Positions 37,659-46,754 are shown, numbered from the stretch's first letter. The stretch: DNA of 64,000 bases from Vagococcus fluvialis (GCF_003337315.1 NZ_QPJV01000007.1:1-64000), one strand, 5' to 3'. Numbers and translations: made by a program. The notes: a model not told the origin generated them from the letters alone.

Positions 37659-37687
37659 TTGCAATTTTCAAACTCAACCCATATACT
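37659..37687 (+). promoter_or_regulatory. Promoter P1 of the fab operon
   Basis: -35 TTGCAA (37659-37664), 17 bp, -10 TATACT (37682-37687). FabT box 1 overlaps the last base of the -10. Confidence 0.7.
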
Positions 37688-37699
37688 TTGATTATCAAA
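37687..37699 (+). promoter_or_regulatory. FabT box 1
   Basis: TTTGATTATCAAA, a 13-base palindrome that fits the known FabT operator of streptococci and enterococci. It lies across the start point expected for P1. Confidence 0.85.
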
Positions 37700-37702
37700 T
37701 CA

Positions 37703-37715
37703 TTTGATTATCAAA
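37703..37715 (+). promoter_or_regulatory. FabT box 2
   Basis: A second copy of TTTGATTATCAAA, centre 16 bp after box 1, and so about one and a half helical turns away. Confidence 0.85.
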
Positions 37716-37730
37716 CTATCTCGAAAATAG

Positions 37731-37759
37731 TTGCTTTTAAATTTTTTTACCCATATACT
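37731..37759 (+). promoter_or_regulatory. Promoter P2 of the fab operon
   Basis: -35 TTGCTT (37731-37736), 17 bp, -10 TATACT (37754-37759). It repeats the layout of P1, including the preceding ACCCA. Confidence 0.7.
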
Positions 37760-37771
37760 TTGATTATCAAA
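37759..37771 (+). promoter_or_regulatory. FabT box 3
   Basis: A third copy of TTTGATTATCAAA, placed on P2 exactly as box 1 is on P1. Positions 37677-37699 and 37749-37771 are an exact 23-base direct repeat. Confidence 0.85.
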
Positions 37772-37795
37772 CAAATAGTGAAAGAGGCATTAGAA

Positions 37796-38236
37796 ATGGA
37801 CGATAACATGAATCTAGTCAATGCCCAACTAGTAAGAGTCTTTAATGACATTTTGACAATTGAAGAGACAGAGCTTAAAAAGAGTAGTTTCTCTGATCTA
37901 TCAATCAAAGAAATGCACACCATTGAGGCCATCGGGATGGGTAAAAATAAAACAACAGGTGAGGTAGCAAAAGAGTTATCAGTAACAGTTGGAACACTAA
38001 CAGTTGCTGTCAACAATTTGGTAAAGAAGGGTTATGTAGACCGTGTAAGAAGTGATACGGATCGTCGTATTGTTCGCTTAAAGCTGACAAATCGCGGCCG
38101 GTTATTTTTCAGAGCACATCAACATTTCCATAAAAAAATGGTTGAAGCAGCTTTAGAAGATATGGCAATAGATGAAAAAGAAGCTTTAGTTAAAGGACTT
38201 CAAAGTCTACACCGTTTTCTGAAGAAGTATTATTAA
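37796..38236 (+). CDS. fabT: MarR-family fatty-acid synthesis repressor FabT
   Basis: Repressor of type II fatty-acid synthesis, which binds its operators with long-chain acyl-ACP as corepressor in streptococci. The 146-aa MarR protein has a winged helix (LSIKEMHTIEAIGMGKN ... TTGEVAKELSVTVGTLTVAVNNLVKKGYVDR ... DRRIVRLKLTNRGR). The start is ATG at 37796 with AAGAGG upstream; the frame runs back through the operators to 37688, but this cannot be coding if P2 is used. It is the first gene of the fab operon, so it controls its own synthesis through three boxes. Confidence 0.93.
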   Translation: MDDNMNLVNAQLVRVFNDILTIEETELKKSSFSDLSIKEMHTIEAIGMGKNKTTGEVAKELSVTVGTLTVAVNNLVKKGYVDRVRSDTDRRIVRLKLTNRGRLFFRAHQHFHKKMVEAALEDMAIDEKEALVKGLQSLHRFLKKYY

Positions 38237-38258
38237 AAGGTAAGGAGATGTACGTAGT

Positions 38259-39236
38259 ATGCAGTTGTATCCTCAAGTTACGAAAGTGGCAAAATATTTG
38301 CCAGATAATATAGTAACCAATGATGATTTAGCAAAAGTGATGGATACAAGCGATGAATGGATAGCATCTAGAACAGGAATTAGAGAGCGCAGAGTATCAC
38401 TTAAAGAAACAACAAGTGATTTAGCAACAGGAGTCGCTAAACAATTAATTCAAGGAATAGACGCTTCTAGCATTGATTTTATCATAGTAGCAACGATGAC
38501 TGCTGATTATGGCACACCATCAACTGCCTGTCTTGTCCAAAGTAATATAGAGGCAAATAATGCGTTTTGCTTAGATGTAAATGCTGCGTGTTCAGGTTTT
38601 GTATACGCCCTTTCTACCGCTGAAAAATTTCTTTCAAGTGGATCGTATAACAGAGGCTTAGTTATTGGAGCTGAAACAATGTCAACAATGATGAACTGGG
38701 AAGACCGAAGCACATCTGTCTTGTTTGGAGACGGGGCTGCCGGAGTTTTACTAGAAAACACTTCAACAGAAGTAAGATTCATTGATGAGTTGATTCAATC
38801 GGACGGTAAACGTTCAATGGCACTTTACGCAAAAGAAAATGTCGATGGAAATCCATTTAAAGAAAATGATGACAGAGTTTCATCAGGAATGGTAATGGAT
38901 GGTAAGAAAATATTTGATTTTGCTTTAAGAGATGTTTCAAAAAACATGATTAACATTTTAGAAAAAAATGAAGAGTTTAGAGACTCTCTAGATTATGTAT
39001 TGGCACATCAAGCTAACGTTCGAATTTTAGAAGCAATTTCTAAAAAAACGAAAATACCAATGACAAAATTTTTACACAACGTTGCCAAATACGGTAACAC
39101 ATCAGCAGCAAGTGTCCCCTTATTACTTGTTGAAAAAGTAGAAGATGGGACAATAACCCTTGGAAGTAACCAAAATGTCATTTTAACAGGCTATGGTGCA
39201 GGACTTACTTGGGGAAGTATATTAATAAAATTATAA
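38259..39236 (+). CDS. fabH: Beta-ketoacyl-ACP synthase III
   Basis: Starts fatty-acid synthesis by condensing acetyl-CoA (or branched acyl-CoA) with malonyl-ACP. The 325-aa thiolase-fold enzyme has catalytic Cys111 ([13 protein letters not shown]), His in AHQANVRI and Asn in KYGNTSAAS. It starts 22 bases after fabT; GGAG lies 11 bases upstream, a slightly long spacing. No FabT box is seen between fabT and fabH. Confidence 0.95.
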   Translation: MQLYPQVTKVAKYLPDNIVTNDDLAKVMDTSDEWIASRTGIRERRVSLKETTSDLATGVAKQLIQGIDASSIDFIIVATMTADYGTPSTACLVQSNIEANNAFCLDVNAACSGFVYALSTAEKFLSSGSYNRGLVIGAETMSTMMNWEDRSTSVLFGDGAAGVLLENTSTEVRFIDELIQSDGKRSMALYAKENVDGNPFKENDDRVSSGMVMDGKKIFDFALRDVSKNMINILEKNEEFRDSLDYVLAHQANVRILEAISKKTKIPMTKFLHNVAKYGNTSAASVPLLLVEKVEDGTITLGSNQNVILTGYGAGLTWGSILIKL

Positions 39237-39265
39237 AAAACATATTTATTGGAGGAATTATTATT

Positions 39266-39511
39266 ATGTCAACATTTGCAAAAATTCAAGAAATCATCGT
39301 GGATCAATTAGGTAAAGAAGAAGAAGAAGTACAATTAACAACAAACTTCCGTGAAGAATTAGAAGCTGATAGCTTAGATTTATTCCAAATCATGAACGAC
39401 ATCGAAGATGCATTTGAAGATTCAGATGTAAAAATCGAAACTGACGAAGGTTTAAACACTGTTGAGGACCTAGTGAAGTTCGTTGACAAACAAATAGAAG
39501 CAAACAAATAA
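39266..39511 (+). CDS. acpP: Acyl carrier protein
   Basis: The 81-aa carrier of growing acyl chains. The phosphopantetheine attachment site is Ser36 in EADSLDLFQ. The protein is strongly acidic, as expected. The start is ATG at 39266 with TTGGAGGA upstream; an earlier in-frame start at 39209 would lie inside fabH. A hairpin with a T-run follows, suggesting extra acpP transcript relative to downstream genes. Confidence 0.96.
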   Translation: MSTFAKIQEIIVDQLGKEEEEVQLTTNFREELEADSLDLFQIMNDIEDAFEDSDVKIETDEGLNTVEDLVKFVDKQIEANK

Positions 39512-39540
39512 TTAAGAGTTAACAAATATAGAAACTAAGG

Positions 39541-39580
39541 AAATAGCTATGAAGTCATTGACTTTATTAGCTATTTTTTT
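39541..39580 (+). terminator. Attenuating hairpin between acpP and fabK
   Basis: Stem AAATAGCTA/TAGCTATTT (39541-39549 with 39568-39576) with an 18-base loop and seven T. The stem is weak and AT-rich, so partial termination is likely. Confidence 0.55.
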
Positions 39581-39607
39581 AAAGGAACTTATTGAGAGGG
39601 TGACAAG

Positions 39608-40573
39608 ATGGGAAAATCAAAAATTTGTGACATGTTAGATATCGAATATCCAATATTTCAAGGAGCGATGGCATGGGTTGCAGAAGAAAAACTTGCCAGT
39701 GCGGTGTCAAATGCGGGAGGATTAGGTTTAATCGCTTCAGGGCATGCACCAAAGGAAATTATTAAGGAAAAAATCGATATTGCTAGACAGTTAACAGATA
39801 AAACTTTTGGTGTCAACATTATGCTAATGTCACCATTTGTAGAAGATATTGTTGATTTAGTTATCGAGGAAAAAGTTAAAGTGATTACAACAGGAGCTGG
39901 TTCTCCTGGTAAATACATGAAGCGTTTTAAAGAAGCAGGTATTATCGTTATTCCTGTTGTTGCTTCAGTAGCAGTGGCTCGTCGTATGGAAAAAGAAGGC
40001 GCAGATGCTGTTGTTGTTGAAGGTATGGAAGGCGGGGGCCATGTTGGTAAGTCAACTACCATGACTTTAGTACCACAAGTAGTGGATGCTATTAATATTC
40101 CGGTTATTGCAGCTGGAGGTATTGGAGATGGACGTGGTGTTGCCGCAGCTTTAATGCTTGGTGCAGAAGCGGTTCAACTTGGAACAAGATTTTTAGTTTC
40201 AACTGATTCTATTGCTCATGAGAACTTTAAAAATAAAGTGGTTAAAGCAAAAGATATTGATACAGTCCTTACTGGACAGTTAACTGGTCATCCTGTTCGT
40301 GGGTTAAGAAATAGCTTAACAAAAGAATACTTAAAAGTAGAACGATTCGAAGGCGGACAAGAAAATCCTGATTTTGAGAGATTAGAAAAATTAGGACAAG
40401 GCGCTTTAAAACGAGCTGTTGTTGATGGCGATGTTAAAAATAGTTCTTTAATGGCAGGACAAATCGCTGGTCTGATTAAAACAGATACTCAAAGTTGTGA
40501 TGAGATTATTCAAGAACTAATGAAAGAAACTACTGAAGTGCTACAAGAACGCGCTAATATGTGGGGTGTATAA
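39608..40573 (+). CDS. fabK: Enoyl-ACP reductase II (FMN-dependent)
   Basis: Last reduction of each elongation cycle; FabK replaces FabI in many streptococci and enterococci and is insensitive to triclosan. The 321-aa TIM barrel of the nitronate monooxygenase/FabK family shows PIFQGAMAWVAEEKLASAVSNAGGLG, VEGMEGGGHVGK, PVIAAGGIGDGRGVAAALMLGAEAVQLGTRF. RBS GAGAGGGTGA. It is ten bases upstream of fabD. Confidence 0.95.
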   Translation: MGKSKICDMLDIEYPIFQGAMAWVAEEKLASAVSNAGGLGLIASGHAPKEIIKEKIDIARQLTDKTFGVNIMLMSPFVEDIVDLVIEEKVKVITTGAGSPGKYMKRFKEAGIIVIPVVASVAVARRMEKEGADAVVVEGMEGGGHVGKSTTMTLVPQVVDAINIPVIAAGGIGDGRGVAAALMLGAEAVQLGTRFLVSTDSIAHENFKNKVVKAKDIDTVLTGQLTGHPVRGLRNSLTKEYLKVERFEGGQENPDFERLEKLGQGALKRAVVDGDVKNSSLMAGQIAGLIKTDTQSCDEIIQELMKETTEVLQERANMWGV

Positions 40574-40583
40574 GGAGATTAAT

Positions 40584-41519
40584 ATGAAGATAGCTTTTGT
40601 CTTTAGTGGTCAAGGGGCTCAGTACTTAGGTATGGGTCAAGAATTTTACACTAATAGTTTGATATTCAAACAATATATTGATTTAGCGTCTAAAGTTTTA
40701 GACTTAGATCTTCCTAAAATAATGTTTGAAGAAGATGACAAACTAAATCAAACAGAATACACACAGCCTATTATTTTAGCGATGAGTGTAGCGATTTCTG
40801 AAATGATTAAAGAACAATTAAATATTAAACCAGAGATTTGTGCAGGACTTAGTTTAGGTGAATACACAGCTTTAGTTGAAAGTGGTGCTCTTGATTTTGA
40901 AGCAGCTTTAAAGCTTGTTAGAAAAAGAGGCAAGTTAATGCAAGAAGCTGTACCAGCTGGAGTTGGAGCGATGACTGCTGTGATGGGAATGGATAGGGAA
41001 GTCATTGAAGCTATCTGTAAAGAAGCATCTAGTGTTGCAGGTGTTTATCCTGCTAACTATAATATGCCAGGCCAGATTGTTATTGGTGGTTTTAAAGAAG
41101 GTGTAGCAAAAGCTGAAGGGTTATTAAAAGAAGCAGGAGCTAAACGCCTAATTCCCTTAAAAGTAAGTGGGCCATTCCATACCCCTCTTTTAAAAGAAGC
41201 TTCGGAAAATTTAGAAGTTGTTTTAAAACAAGTGGATTTCAAAGAAATGTCAATACCAGTTGTTACAAACGTGACGGGAAGTTTTTTCGAATCAAATGAA
41301 AAAATTATTCCCACATTAACTAAGCAAGTGATGTCACCAGTTTATTTTGAAGACTGTATTAAAACGATGATTGCTGAAGGTGTTGATACTTTTATTGAAA
41401 TCGGTCCTGGTAAAACTTTAAGTAGCTTTATTAAAAAGAGCGATAAAACCGTTAATATTCAACATTGTGAAGACCAAAAAACATTTGAAAAATTAGAAAA
41501 ATTAATTTCTAATTCTTAG
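40584..41519 (+). CDS. fabD: Malonyl-CoA:ACP transacylase
   Basis: Transfers malonyl groups from CoA to ACP. The 311-aa product has oxyanion-hole FSGQGAQYLGMG at the N-terminus, nucleophile Ser90 in GLSLGEYTALV and catalytic His in GPFHTPLL. The start is ATG at 40584 with TAAGGAGA upstream; an in-frame upstream start overlaps the end of fabK and has no SD. Confidence 0.95.
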   Translation: MKIAFVFSGQGAQYLGMGQEFYTNSLIFKQYIDLASKVLDLDLPKIMFEEDDKLNQTEYTQPIILAMSVAISEMIKEQLNIKPEICAGLSLGEYTALVESGALDFEAALKLVRKRGKLMQEAVPAGVGAMTAVMGMDREVIEAICKEASSVAGVYPANYNMPGQIVIGGFKEGVAKAEGLLKEAGAKRLIPLKVSGPFHTPLLKEASENLEVVLKQVDFKEMSIPVVTNVTGSFFESNEKIIPTLTKQVMSPVYFEDCIKTMIAEGVDTFIEIGPGKTLSSFIKKSDKTVNIQHCEDQKTFEKLEKLISNS

Positions 41520-41532
41520 GAGGTAAACTGAT

Positions 41533-42267
41533 TTGTTAAAGAATAAAACAGTTGTTATTACAGGAAGTTCTCGTGGTATTGGACGAGGGTTAGCTATCCA
41601 ATTTGCAAAAGAGGGTGCTAATATCGTTTTAAATGCACGTAAAGAAATTGCACCTGAATTAATAGAAGAAATTGAATCATACGGTGTTAAAACACATGTG
41701 GTTTTAGGCGACATTCAATATATGGATGATGCAAAAAAACTAATTACAGAAGCTAAAGAAACATTTGGTTCTGTTGATGTATTAATTAACAATGCTGGAA
41801 TTACTCGTGACATGTTATTAATGCGTATGAAAGAAGAAGAATTTGATTCAGTTATTAATGTTAACTTAAAAGGAACATTTAATACGACTCAACAAGTTTC
41901 AAGCATTATGTTAAAACAAAAGTCAGGGACAATCATTAACATGTCAAGTGTTGTTGGTTTAACAGGAAATGCAGGACAAGCAAACTATGCAGCAAGTAAA
42001 GCAGGTGTGATTGGTTTAACAAAATCAGTTGCCAGAGAATTAGCTTCTCGCGGAATTACGTGTAATGCGATTGCACCTGGATTTATTGAAACAGATATGA
42101 CGGATGTCTTAAGTGACAAAGTTAAAGAAGCAACTGTTGCTCAGATTCCTTTGAAAAAATTAGGACAAGTAGAAGACATTGCAAGAGCCGCTGTCTTTTT
42201 AGCGACTAACAAGTATATTACAGGCCAAGTCATCAATGTTGATGGCGGTATGGTCATGAATGGCTAG
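41533..42267 (+). CDS. fabG: 3-oxoacyl-ACP reductase
   Basis: NADPH-dependent short-chain dehydrogenase of 244 aa. It has the nucleotide motif TGSSRGIGRGLA, NNAGITRD, a catalytic Ser-Tyr-Lys triad (MSSVVG, YAASKAG) and a C-terminal VDGGMVM. The start is TTG at 41533 behind TAGGAGGT; the first ATG comes far into the Rossmann fold, so TTG is required. Confidence 0.95.
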   Translation: MLKNKTVVITGSSRGIGRGLAIQFAKEGANIVLNARKEIAPELIEEIESYGVKTHVVLGDIQYMDDAKKLITEAKETFGSVDVLINNAGITRDMLLMRMKEEEFDSVINVNLKGTFNTTQQVSSIMLKQKSGTIINMSSVVGLTGNAGQANYAASKAGVIGLTKSVARELASRGITCNAIAPGFIETDMTDVLSDKVKEATVAQIPLKKLGQVEDIARAAVFLATNKYITGQVINVDGGMVMNG

Positions 42268-42278
42268 GAGGAAAATCA

Positions 42279-43517
42279 ATGAGAAGAGTAGTTGTAACAG
42301 GTATTGGTGCTGTCACACCCTTAGGTAATACTGCTGAAGAATTTATGAAAAATGTCTTAGCTGGTAAAAATGGGATTGCTCCAATTAAAAGATTTGACGC
42401 ATCAGAAACAGGTATTACTGTAGCTGCTGAAGTGAAGGACTTTGATCCAACACTATATATGGAGAAAAAAGAAGCAAAACGTATGGATATGTTTTCTGTA
42501 TACGGAATTGCTGCTGCCACTCAAGCAATGGAAGATAGTGGCTTAGATATTGAAAAAATTAATCCTGATCGTTTAGGTGTCATTGTCAGCTCAGGTATTG
42601 GTGGAATGGAAACAATTCAAAATCAAGTTATTCGTATGCACGACAAAGGTCCAAAACGTGTGGCGCCTTTCTTTGTACCAATGGCAATTGGTAACATGGC
42701 TGCTGGAAACATTTCAATTAAGGTTGGAGCTAAAGGTATCTGTACATCAGTTGTAACAGCTTGTGCCTCAGCAACTAATGCAATTGGAGAAGCTTTCCGT
42801 AATATTAAACATGGTTACCAAGATGCGATTTTAGCTGGTGGTGCTGAAGCAACAGTCTGTGAAATCGGGATTTCTGGTTTTGCTGCACTAACAGCATTAA
42901 CACCAGAAACTGATCCAAACCGTGCATCAATTCCATTTGATAAAGATCGTAGTGGTTTTGTTATGGGAGAAGGTAGTGGTGTTTTAGTTTTAGAAGAATT
43001 AGAACATGCCTTAGCACGTGGAGCTAAAATTTATGGTGAAGTAGTAGGTTATGGTTCAAACAGTGACTCATACCACATTACAAGTCCAAATCCAGATGGT
43101 TCTGGAGCTGGTAAATGTATGCTACTTGCTATGGAAGAAGCTGGAATTACAGCAAGTGATGTCAGCTATATTAATGCTCACGGAACAAGTACTCCAGCTA
43201 ATGATAGTGGTGAAACAACTGCTATTAAATATGCTTTAGGTGATGAAGCTAAAAATGTTCCTGTTTCAAGTACTAAAAGTATGGTTGGGCATTTATTAGG
43301 AGCTGCTGGTGCTGTTGAAGCGTTGGCTTGTTTAGCTGCATTAGAAGCTGATTTTGTACCACCAACAATTGGATTAGAAAATCAAGCTGAAGATTGTGAC
43401 TTAGATTATGTTCCACAAACGGGACGTGCCCACAATGTTGAGTATACATTAAGTAACTCGCTTGGTTTTGGCGGTCATAACGCTGTTATTTGTATGAAGA
43501 AATGGCGAGGTGAGTAA
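42279..43517 (+). CDS. fabF: Beta-ketoacyl-ACP synthase II
   Basis: Main elongating condensing enzyme. The 412-aa product has catalytic Cys162 (VVTACASATNAI) and two His residues (NAHGTSTPAND and KSMVGHLLGAAG). RBS TAGGAGGA lies between the fabG stop and the ATG. The C-terminal GFGGHNAVI motif is present. Confidence 0.96.
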   Translation: MRRVVVTGIGAVTPLGNTAEEFMKNVLAGKNGIAPIKRFDASETGITVAAEVKDFDPTLYMEKKEAKRMDMFSVYGIAAATQAMEDSGLDIEKINPDRLGVIVSSGIGGMETIQNQVIRMHDKGPKRVAPFFVPMAIGNMAAGNISIKVGAKGICTSVVTACASATNAIGEAFRNIKHGYQDAILAGGAEATVCEIGISGFAALTALTPETDPNRASIPFDKDRSGFVMGEGSGVLVLEELEHALARGAKIYGEVVGYGSNSDSYHITSPNPDGSGAGKCMLLAMEEAGITASDVSYINAHGTSTPANDSGETTAIKYALGDEAKNVPVSSTKSMVGHLLGAAGAVEALACLAALEADFVPPTIGLENQAEDCDLDYVPQTGRAHNVEYTLSNSLGFGGHNAVICMKKWRGE

Positions 43518-43519
43518 CC

Positions 43520-43981
43520 TTGAATTTTGCAGAAATTAAAGAATTATTAGAGCTTTTTGAAGCAGGATCAATTCGTGAACTAGATTTAAACCAAGGTGAC
43601 TTATCTTTATATTTAAATAAAAATGAAGATAGTCGTCCAGTAGTTCAAGAATCAGCACCACAAATGGTTGCTACACCAACTCAAATAGCACCAGTAGAAG
43701 CAACTCAAGCTCCTGTAGCTGAAAGTAAGCCTGCTGTTGAAGTAGAGGGAACTGCTGTTAAGTCACCGATTGTAGGTGTCGTATACACTTCAAGTGAACC
43801 ATCAGCTCCAAGTTTTGTTTCAGTAGGAGACAAAGTTGCTGTTGGGGATACACTTTGTATCGTTGAAGCAATGAAAATTATGAATGAAATTAAAAGTGAT
43901 GTAGCAGGAATTGTTACTGAAATACTAATCGAAAACGAAGATGTTGTAGAATTTGGCCAAGCCTTATTCCGCATTGCCTAG
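43520..43981 (+). CDS. accB: Biotin carboxyl carrier protein of acetyl-CoA carboxylase
   Basis: The 153-aa product has an N-terminal helix, an Ala/Pro/Val-rich linker (about 40-75) and a C-terminal biotinyl domain with EAMKIMNE (biotinyl-Lys119). The start is TTG at 43520: GAGGTGA lies six bases upstream, inside the fabF end, and no ATG is available. Confidence 0.95.
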   Translation: MNFAEIKELLELFEAGSIRELDLNQGDLSLYLNKNEDSRPVVQESAPQMVATPTQIAPVEATQAPVAESKPAVEVEGTAVKSPIVGVVYTSSEPSAPSFVSVGDKVAVGDTLCIVEAMKIMNEIKSDVAGIVTEILIENEDVVEFGQALFRIA

Positions 43982-43991
43982 GAGGATAATT

Positions 43992-44423
43992 ATGCAATTA
44001 AATGTACAAGAAATCATGGAAATCATTCCAAACAGATACCCAATTATGATGGTTGATAAAGTAACAGAATTAGAACCAGGAAAATACGTTAAAGCTATTA
44101 AAAACGTTACTTACAATGAAAGCTTTTTCCCAGGACACTTCCCAGGAGAGCCTGTTATGCCAGGTGTTTTAATTTTAGAAGCTTTAGCTCAAACAGGCTC
44201 AATTCCTTTACTTAAGAGTGAAGAATTCCAAGGTCAAACAGGTTACTTAGGTGGAATCGATAAAGTTAAATTCCGTCAAAAAGTTGTACCTGGTGACGTG
44301 TTAGTGATGGAAATGGAAATTATTAAACAAAAAGGAAATATCGGTGTTGGTAAAGCAACTGCTTCAGTTGAAGGTAAAAAAGTTTGTACTGCTTTAATGA
44401 CATTCATTATTGGAGCTAAGTAA
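43992..44423 (+). CDS. fabZ: 3-hydroxyacyl-ACP dehydratase
   Basis: Dehydrates 3-hydroxyacyl-ACP. The 143-aa hot-dog-fold protein has the FabZ signature FFPGHFPGEPVMPGVLILEALAQTG, with catalytic His and Glu, written here as FPGHFPGEPVMPGVL. The start is ATG at 43992 after TAGGAGGA; earlier in-frame codons overlap accB. A single fabZ/fabN-like gene is seen in this cluster, so an isomerase for unsaturated chains, if present, is elsewhere. Confidence 0.95.
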   Translation: MQLNVQEIMEIIPNRYPIMMVDKVTELEPGKYVKAIKNVTYNESFFPGHFPGEPVMPGVLILEALAQTGSIPLLKSEEFQGQTGYLGGIDKVKFRQKVVPGDVLVMEMEIIKQKGNIGVGKATASVEGKKVCTALMTFIIGAK

Positions 44424-44427
44424 GCTT

Positions 44428-45786
44428 ATGTTTAATAAAGTTTTAATTGCCAACCGAGGAGAAATTGCCGTTAGAATTATTAGAGGCTGTCGTGAGTTAG
44501 GTATTAAAACAGTAGCTATTTTTTCAGAAGCTGACCGAGATGCCCTGCATGTAGAGATGGCTGATGAGGCCATCTGTATTGGGCCAGCTAAAGCGACTGA
44601 TTCTTACCTTAACATGCACTCAGTTTTAAGTGCTGCCATTGTTAGTGGAGCAGAAGCAATACACCCAGGATTTGGATTCTTAGCAGAAAACAGTATGTTT
44701 GCTGAAATGTGTGAAGAATGCCAAATTAAATTTATTGGACCAATGCCTAAAACGATTGATTCAATGGGAAACAAAATTAATGCGCGTAAATTAATGATTG
44801 AAGCCCGTGTTCCTGTCATTCCAGGAAGTGAAGGCGAAATTTCAACATTAAAAGAAGCGAAGACAATTGCTGATGAAGTAGGATACCCAATTATGTTAAA
44901 AGCTGCTGCTGGTGGTGGTGGAAAAGGAATTCGTAAAGTATTAGAAGAATCTGAACTTGAAAAACAATTCCAATCTGCTCAACAAGAAGCCTTAGCTGCT
45001 TTTGGTAATGGCCAAATGTACATTGAAAAAGTAATCTATCCAGCACGACACATTGAAGTTCAAATTTTAGGAGATCATTACGGAAATATCATTCACTTAG
45101 GTGAAAGAGATTGTTCACTTCAACGTAGTAATCAAAAAGTATTAGAGGAAGCACCAGCTTTTGGTTTATCTAATGAATTAAGAGAAATGATGGGTGAGGC
45201 AGCTTTAAAAGCAGCTCAAGCTGTTAATTATGAAAATGCTGGTACAATCGAATTCTTAGTGGATTTAGATAATAATTTCTACTTCATGGAAATGAATACG
45301 AGAATCCAAGTGGAGCATCCGGTAACTGAAATGGTTACTGGTGTGGATATTGTTAAGTGGCAATTAAAAATTGCCGCTGGTGAAAAACTAACACTCAAAC
45401 AAAAAGATATTACTTTAACAGGACACGCCATAGAATGTCGAATTAATGCAGAAAACCCTGCTTTTAATTTTGCACCGTCTCCTGGAACAGTTAACAATCT
45501 ATTATTACCTAGTGGTGGAATTGGTTTACGTGTTGATAGTGCTATGTATAACGGCTACTCAATACCACCATTTTACGATTCAATGATTGCTAAGGTAATC
45601 GTTCACGGGGAAAACAGAATGGAAGCTTTAGCCAAAATGCAAAGAGCTTTGTCAGAACTTGTGACAGATGGTTTAGTAACTAATCAAGATTTCCAACTAG
45701 ATTTAATTACTCATCAACAAATTATTGATGGGAAATACGATACTAGTTTTTTACAAGAAACATTCCTGCCAGAATGGCTTAAGTAA
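44428..45786 (+). CDS. accC: Biotin carboxylase subunit of acetyl-CoA carboxylase
   Basis: ATP-grasp enzyme of 452 aa that carboxylates biotin on AccB. It has FNKVLIANRGEIAVRIIRG at the N-terminus, glycine-rich loop AAAGGGGKGIRKV, metal-site EMNTRIQVEHPVTE and the C-terminal biotin carboxylase domain. ATG at 44428 is four bases after the fabZ stop. The SD is weak (GGAG at a distance of 13), so translation probably depends on coupling to fabZ. Confidence 0.95.
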   Translation: MFNKVLIANRGEIAVRIIRGCRELGIKTVAIFSEADRDALHVEMADEAICIGPAKATDSYLNMHSVLSAAIVSGAEAIHPGFGFLAENSMFAEMCEECQIKFIGPMPKTIDSMGNKINARKLMIEARVPVIPGSEGEISTLKEAKTIADEVGYPIMLKAAAGGGGKGIRKVLEESELEKQFQSAQQEALAAFGNGQMYIEKVIYPARHIEVQILGDHYGNIIHLGERDCSLQRSNQKVLEEAPAFGLSNELREMMGEAALKAAQAVNYENAGTIEFLVDLDNNFYFMEMNTRIQVEHPVTEMVTGVDIVKWQLKIAAGEKLTLKQKDITLTGHAIECRINAENPAFNFAPSPGTVNNLLLPSGGIGLRVDSAMYNGYSIPPFYDSMIAKVIVHGENRMEALAKMQRALSELVTDGLVTNQDFQLDLITHQQIIDGKYDTSFLQETFLPEWLK

Positions 45787-45794
45787 AATAGGGT

Positions 45795-45834
45795 GGGTTA
45801 AAAGTTGTTATGAAAAGAGCAGACTTTTTATCCC
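45795..45834 (+). other. Hairpin in the accC-accD spacer
   Basis: GGGTTAAAAGT (45795-45805) can pair with ACTTTTTATCCC (45823-45834). No T-run follows, so this is not an ordinary terminator. The loop holds an ATG-led ten-codon frame ending in TAG. This 99-base gap is by far the largest in the acc part of the operon; its role is unknown. Confidence 0.3.
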
Positions 45835-45885
45835 CTGACTAGAAAAAATATATGATTTTCAAATAATAAGAGAAGGAGGAGAGAT

Positions 45886-46749
45886 ATGGGGTTATTTAAA
45901 AAAAGAGAATATATTCGTATCACTCCGTCCCAATCAGAGAAAAAAGAAAGTACTCAAGCTAAACCTTTCGTCCCTGATGGGGCTTGGGAAAAATGTCCAA
46001 GTTGTCATAAACCACTTCATAAAAAAGAACTTGGAGCAGAAAGAACCTGTCATAATTGTGGTTATGGTTTTAGAATTGCTGCTAGTAGACGATTAAAATT
46101 GATTGTTGATGAGGATTCATTTGAAGCGTGGGATACAGATATTGCTTTTAGAAATCCAATTGACTTTCCAGATTATGAAGATAAAGTTCAGAAAATGAAA
46201 GACAAACTAGAAATGGATGAAGCTGTCATCACTGGTCGTGGCAAAATTAATGGTCATGAGGTTGTTATTGGTGTGATGGACAGTCGATTTATTATGGGGA
46301 GTATGAGTAGTGTTGTTGGGGAAAAAATTACACGTGCTTTTGAGAAAGCTTTAGAACTAGAACTACCTGTTATTATGTTTACCGCATCAGGTGGGGCTAG
46401 AATGCAGGAAGGGATTTTATCTCTTATGCAAATGGCTAAAATTTCAGGAGCAGTCAAGAAACATAGTGAAGCAGGCTTGTTTTATATTACAGTTCTAACA
46501 GATCCAACAACAGGTGGGGTTACCGCAAGTTTTGGAATGCAAGGGGATATTATTCTAGCAGAACCTCAAACAATGATTGGATTTGCTGGAAGACGTGTAA
46601 TTGAACAAACTATTCGTCAGAAATTGCCTGATGATTTCCAAAAGGCAGAATTTTTATTAGATCGCGGATTTATAGATAAAATTGTGCCAAGAAATGAATT
46701 AAGAAGCACTTTAGGTTTACTCCTTGAGATGCATCAGAAGAGAGGTTAG
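45886..46749 (+). CDS. accD: Acetyl-CoA carboxylase carboxyltransferase beta subunit
   Basis: The 287-aa product has an N-terminal zinc ribbon with Cys37, Cys40, Cys55 and Cys58 and a crotonase-like carboxyltransferase domain ([25 protein letters not shown]). Works with AccA to move the carboxyl group from biotin to acetyl-CoA. RBS GAAGGAGGAG; it is five bases upstream of accA. Confidence 0.95.
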   Translation: MGLFKKREYIRITPSQSEKKESTQAKPFVPDGAWEKCPSCHKPLHKKELGAERTCHNCGYGFRIAASRRLKLIVDEDSFEAWDTDIAFRNPIDFPDYEDKVQKMKDKLEMDEAVITGRGKINGHEVVIGVMDSRFIMGSMSSVVGEKITRAFEKALELELPVIMFTASGGARMQEGILSLMQMAKISGAVKKHSEAGLFYITVLTDPTTGGVTASFGMQGDIILAEPQTMIGFAGRRVIEQTIRQKLPDDFQKAEFLLDRGFIDKIVPRNELRSTLGLLLEMHQKRG

Positions 46750-46754
46750 AAATC

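Noticed and set aside
37677-37771. CRISPR-like or tandem repeat
   Set aside because: Only two copies of a 23-base unit plus one partial copy; they coincide with promoter and FabT operator elements and there are no spacers or cas genes.
37688-37795. N-terminal extension of FabT by 36 residues
   Set aside because: The segment consists of promoters and operator boxes; ATG at 37796 has an SD and gives the normal MarR/FabT length.
39658-40062. 134-codon open frame on the minus strand inside fabK
   Set aside because: It is the antisense shadow of fabK, has no RBS, and its Thr/Ser/Pro-rich translation is typical of opposite-strand frames in AT-rich genes.
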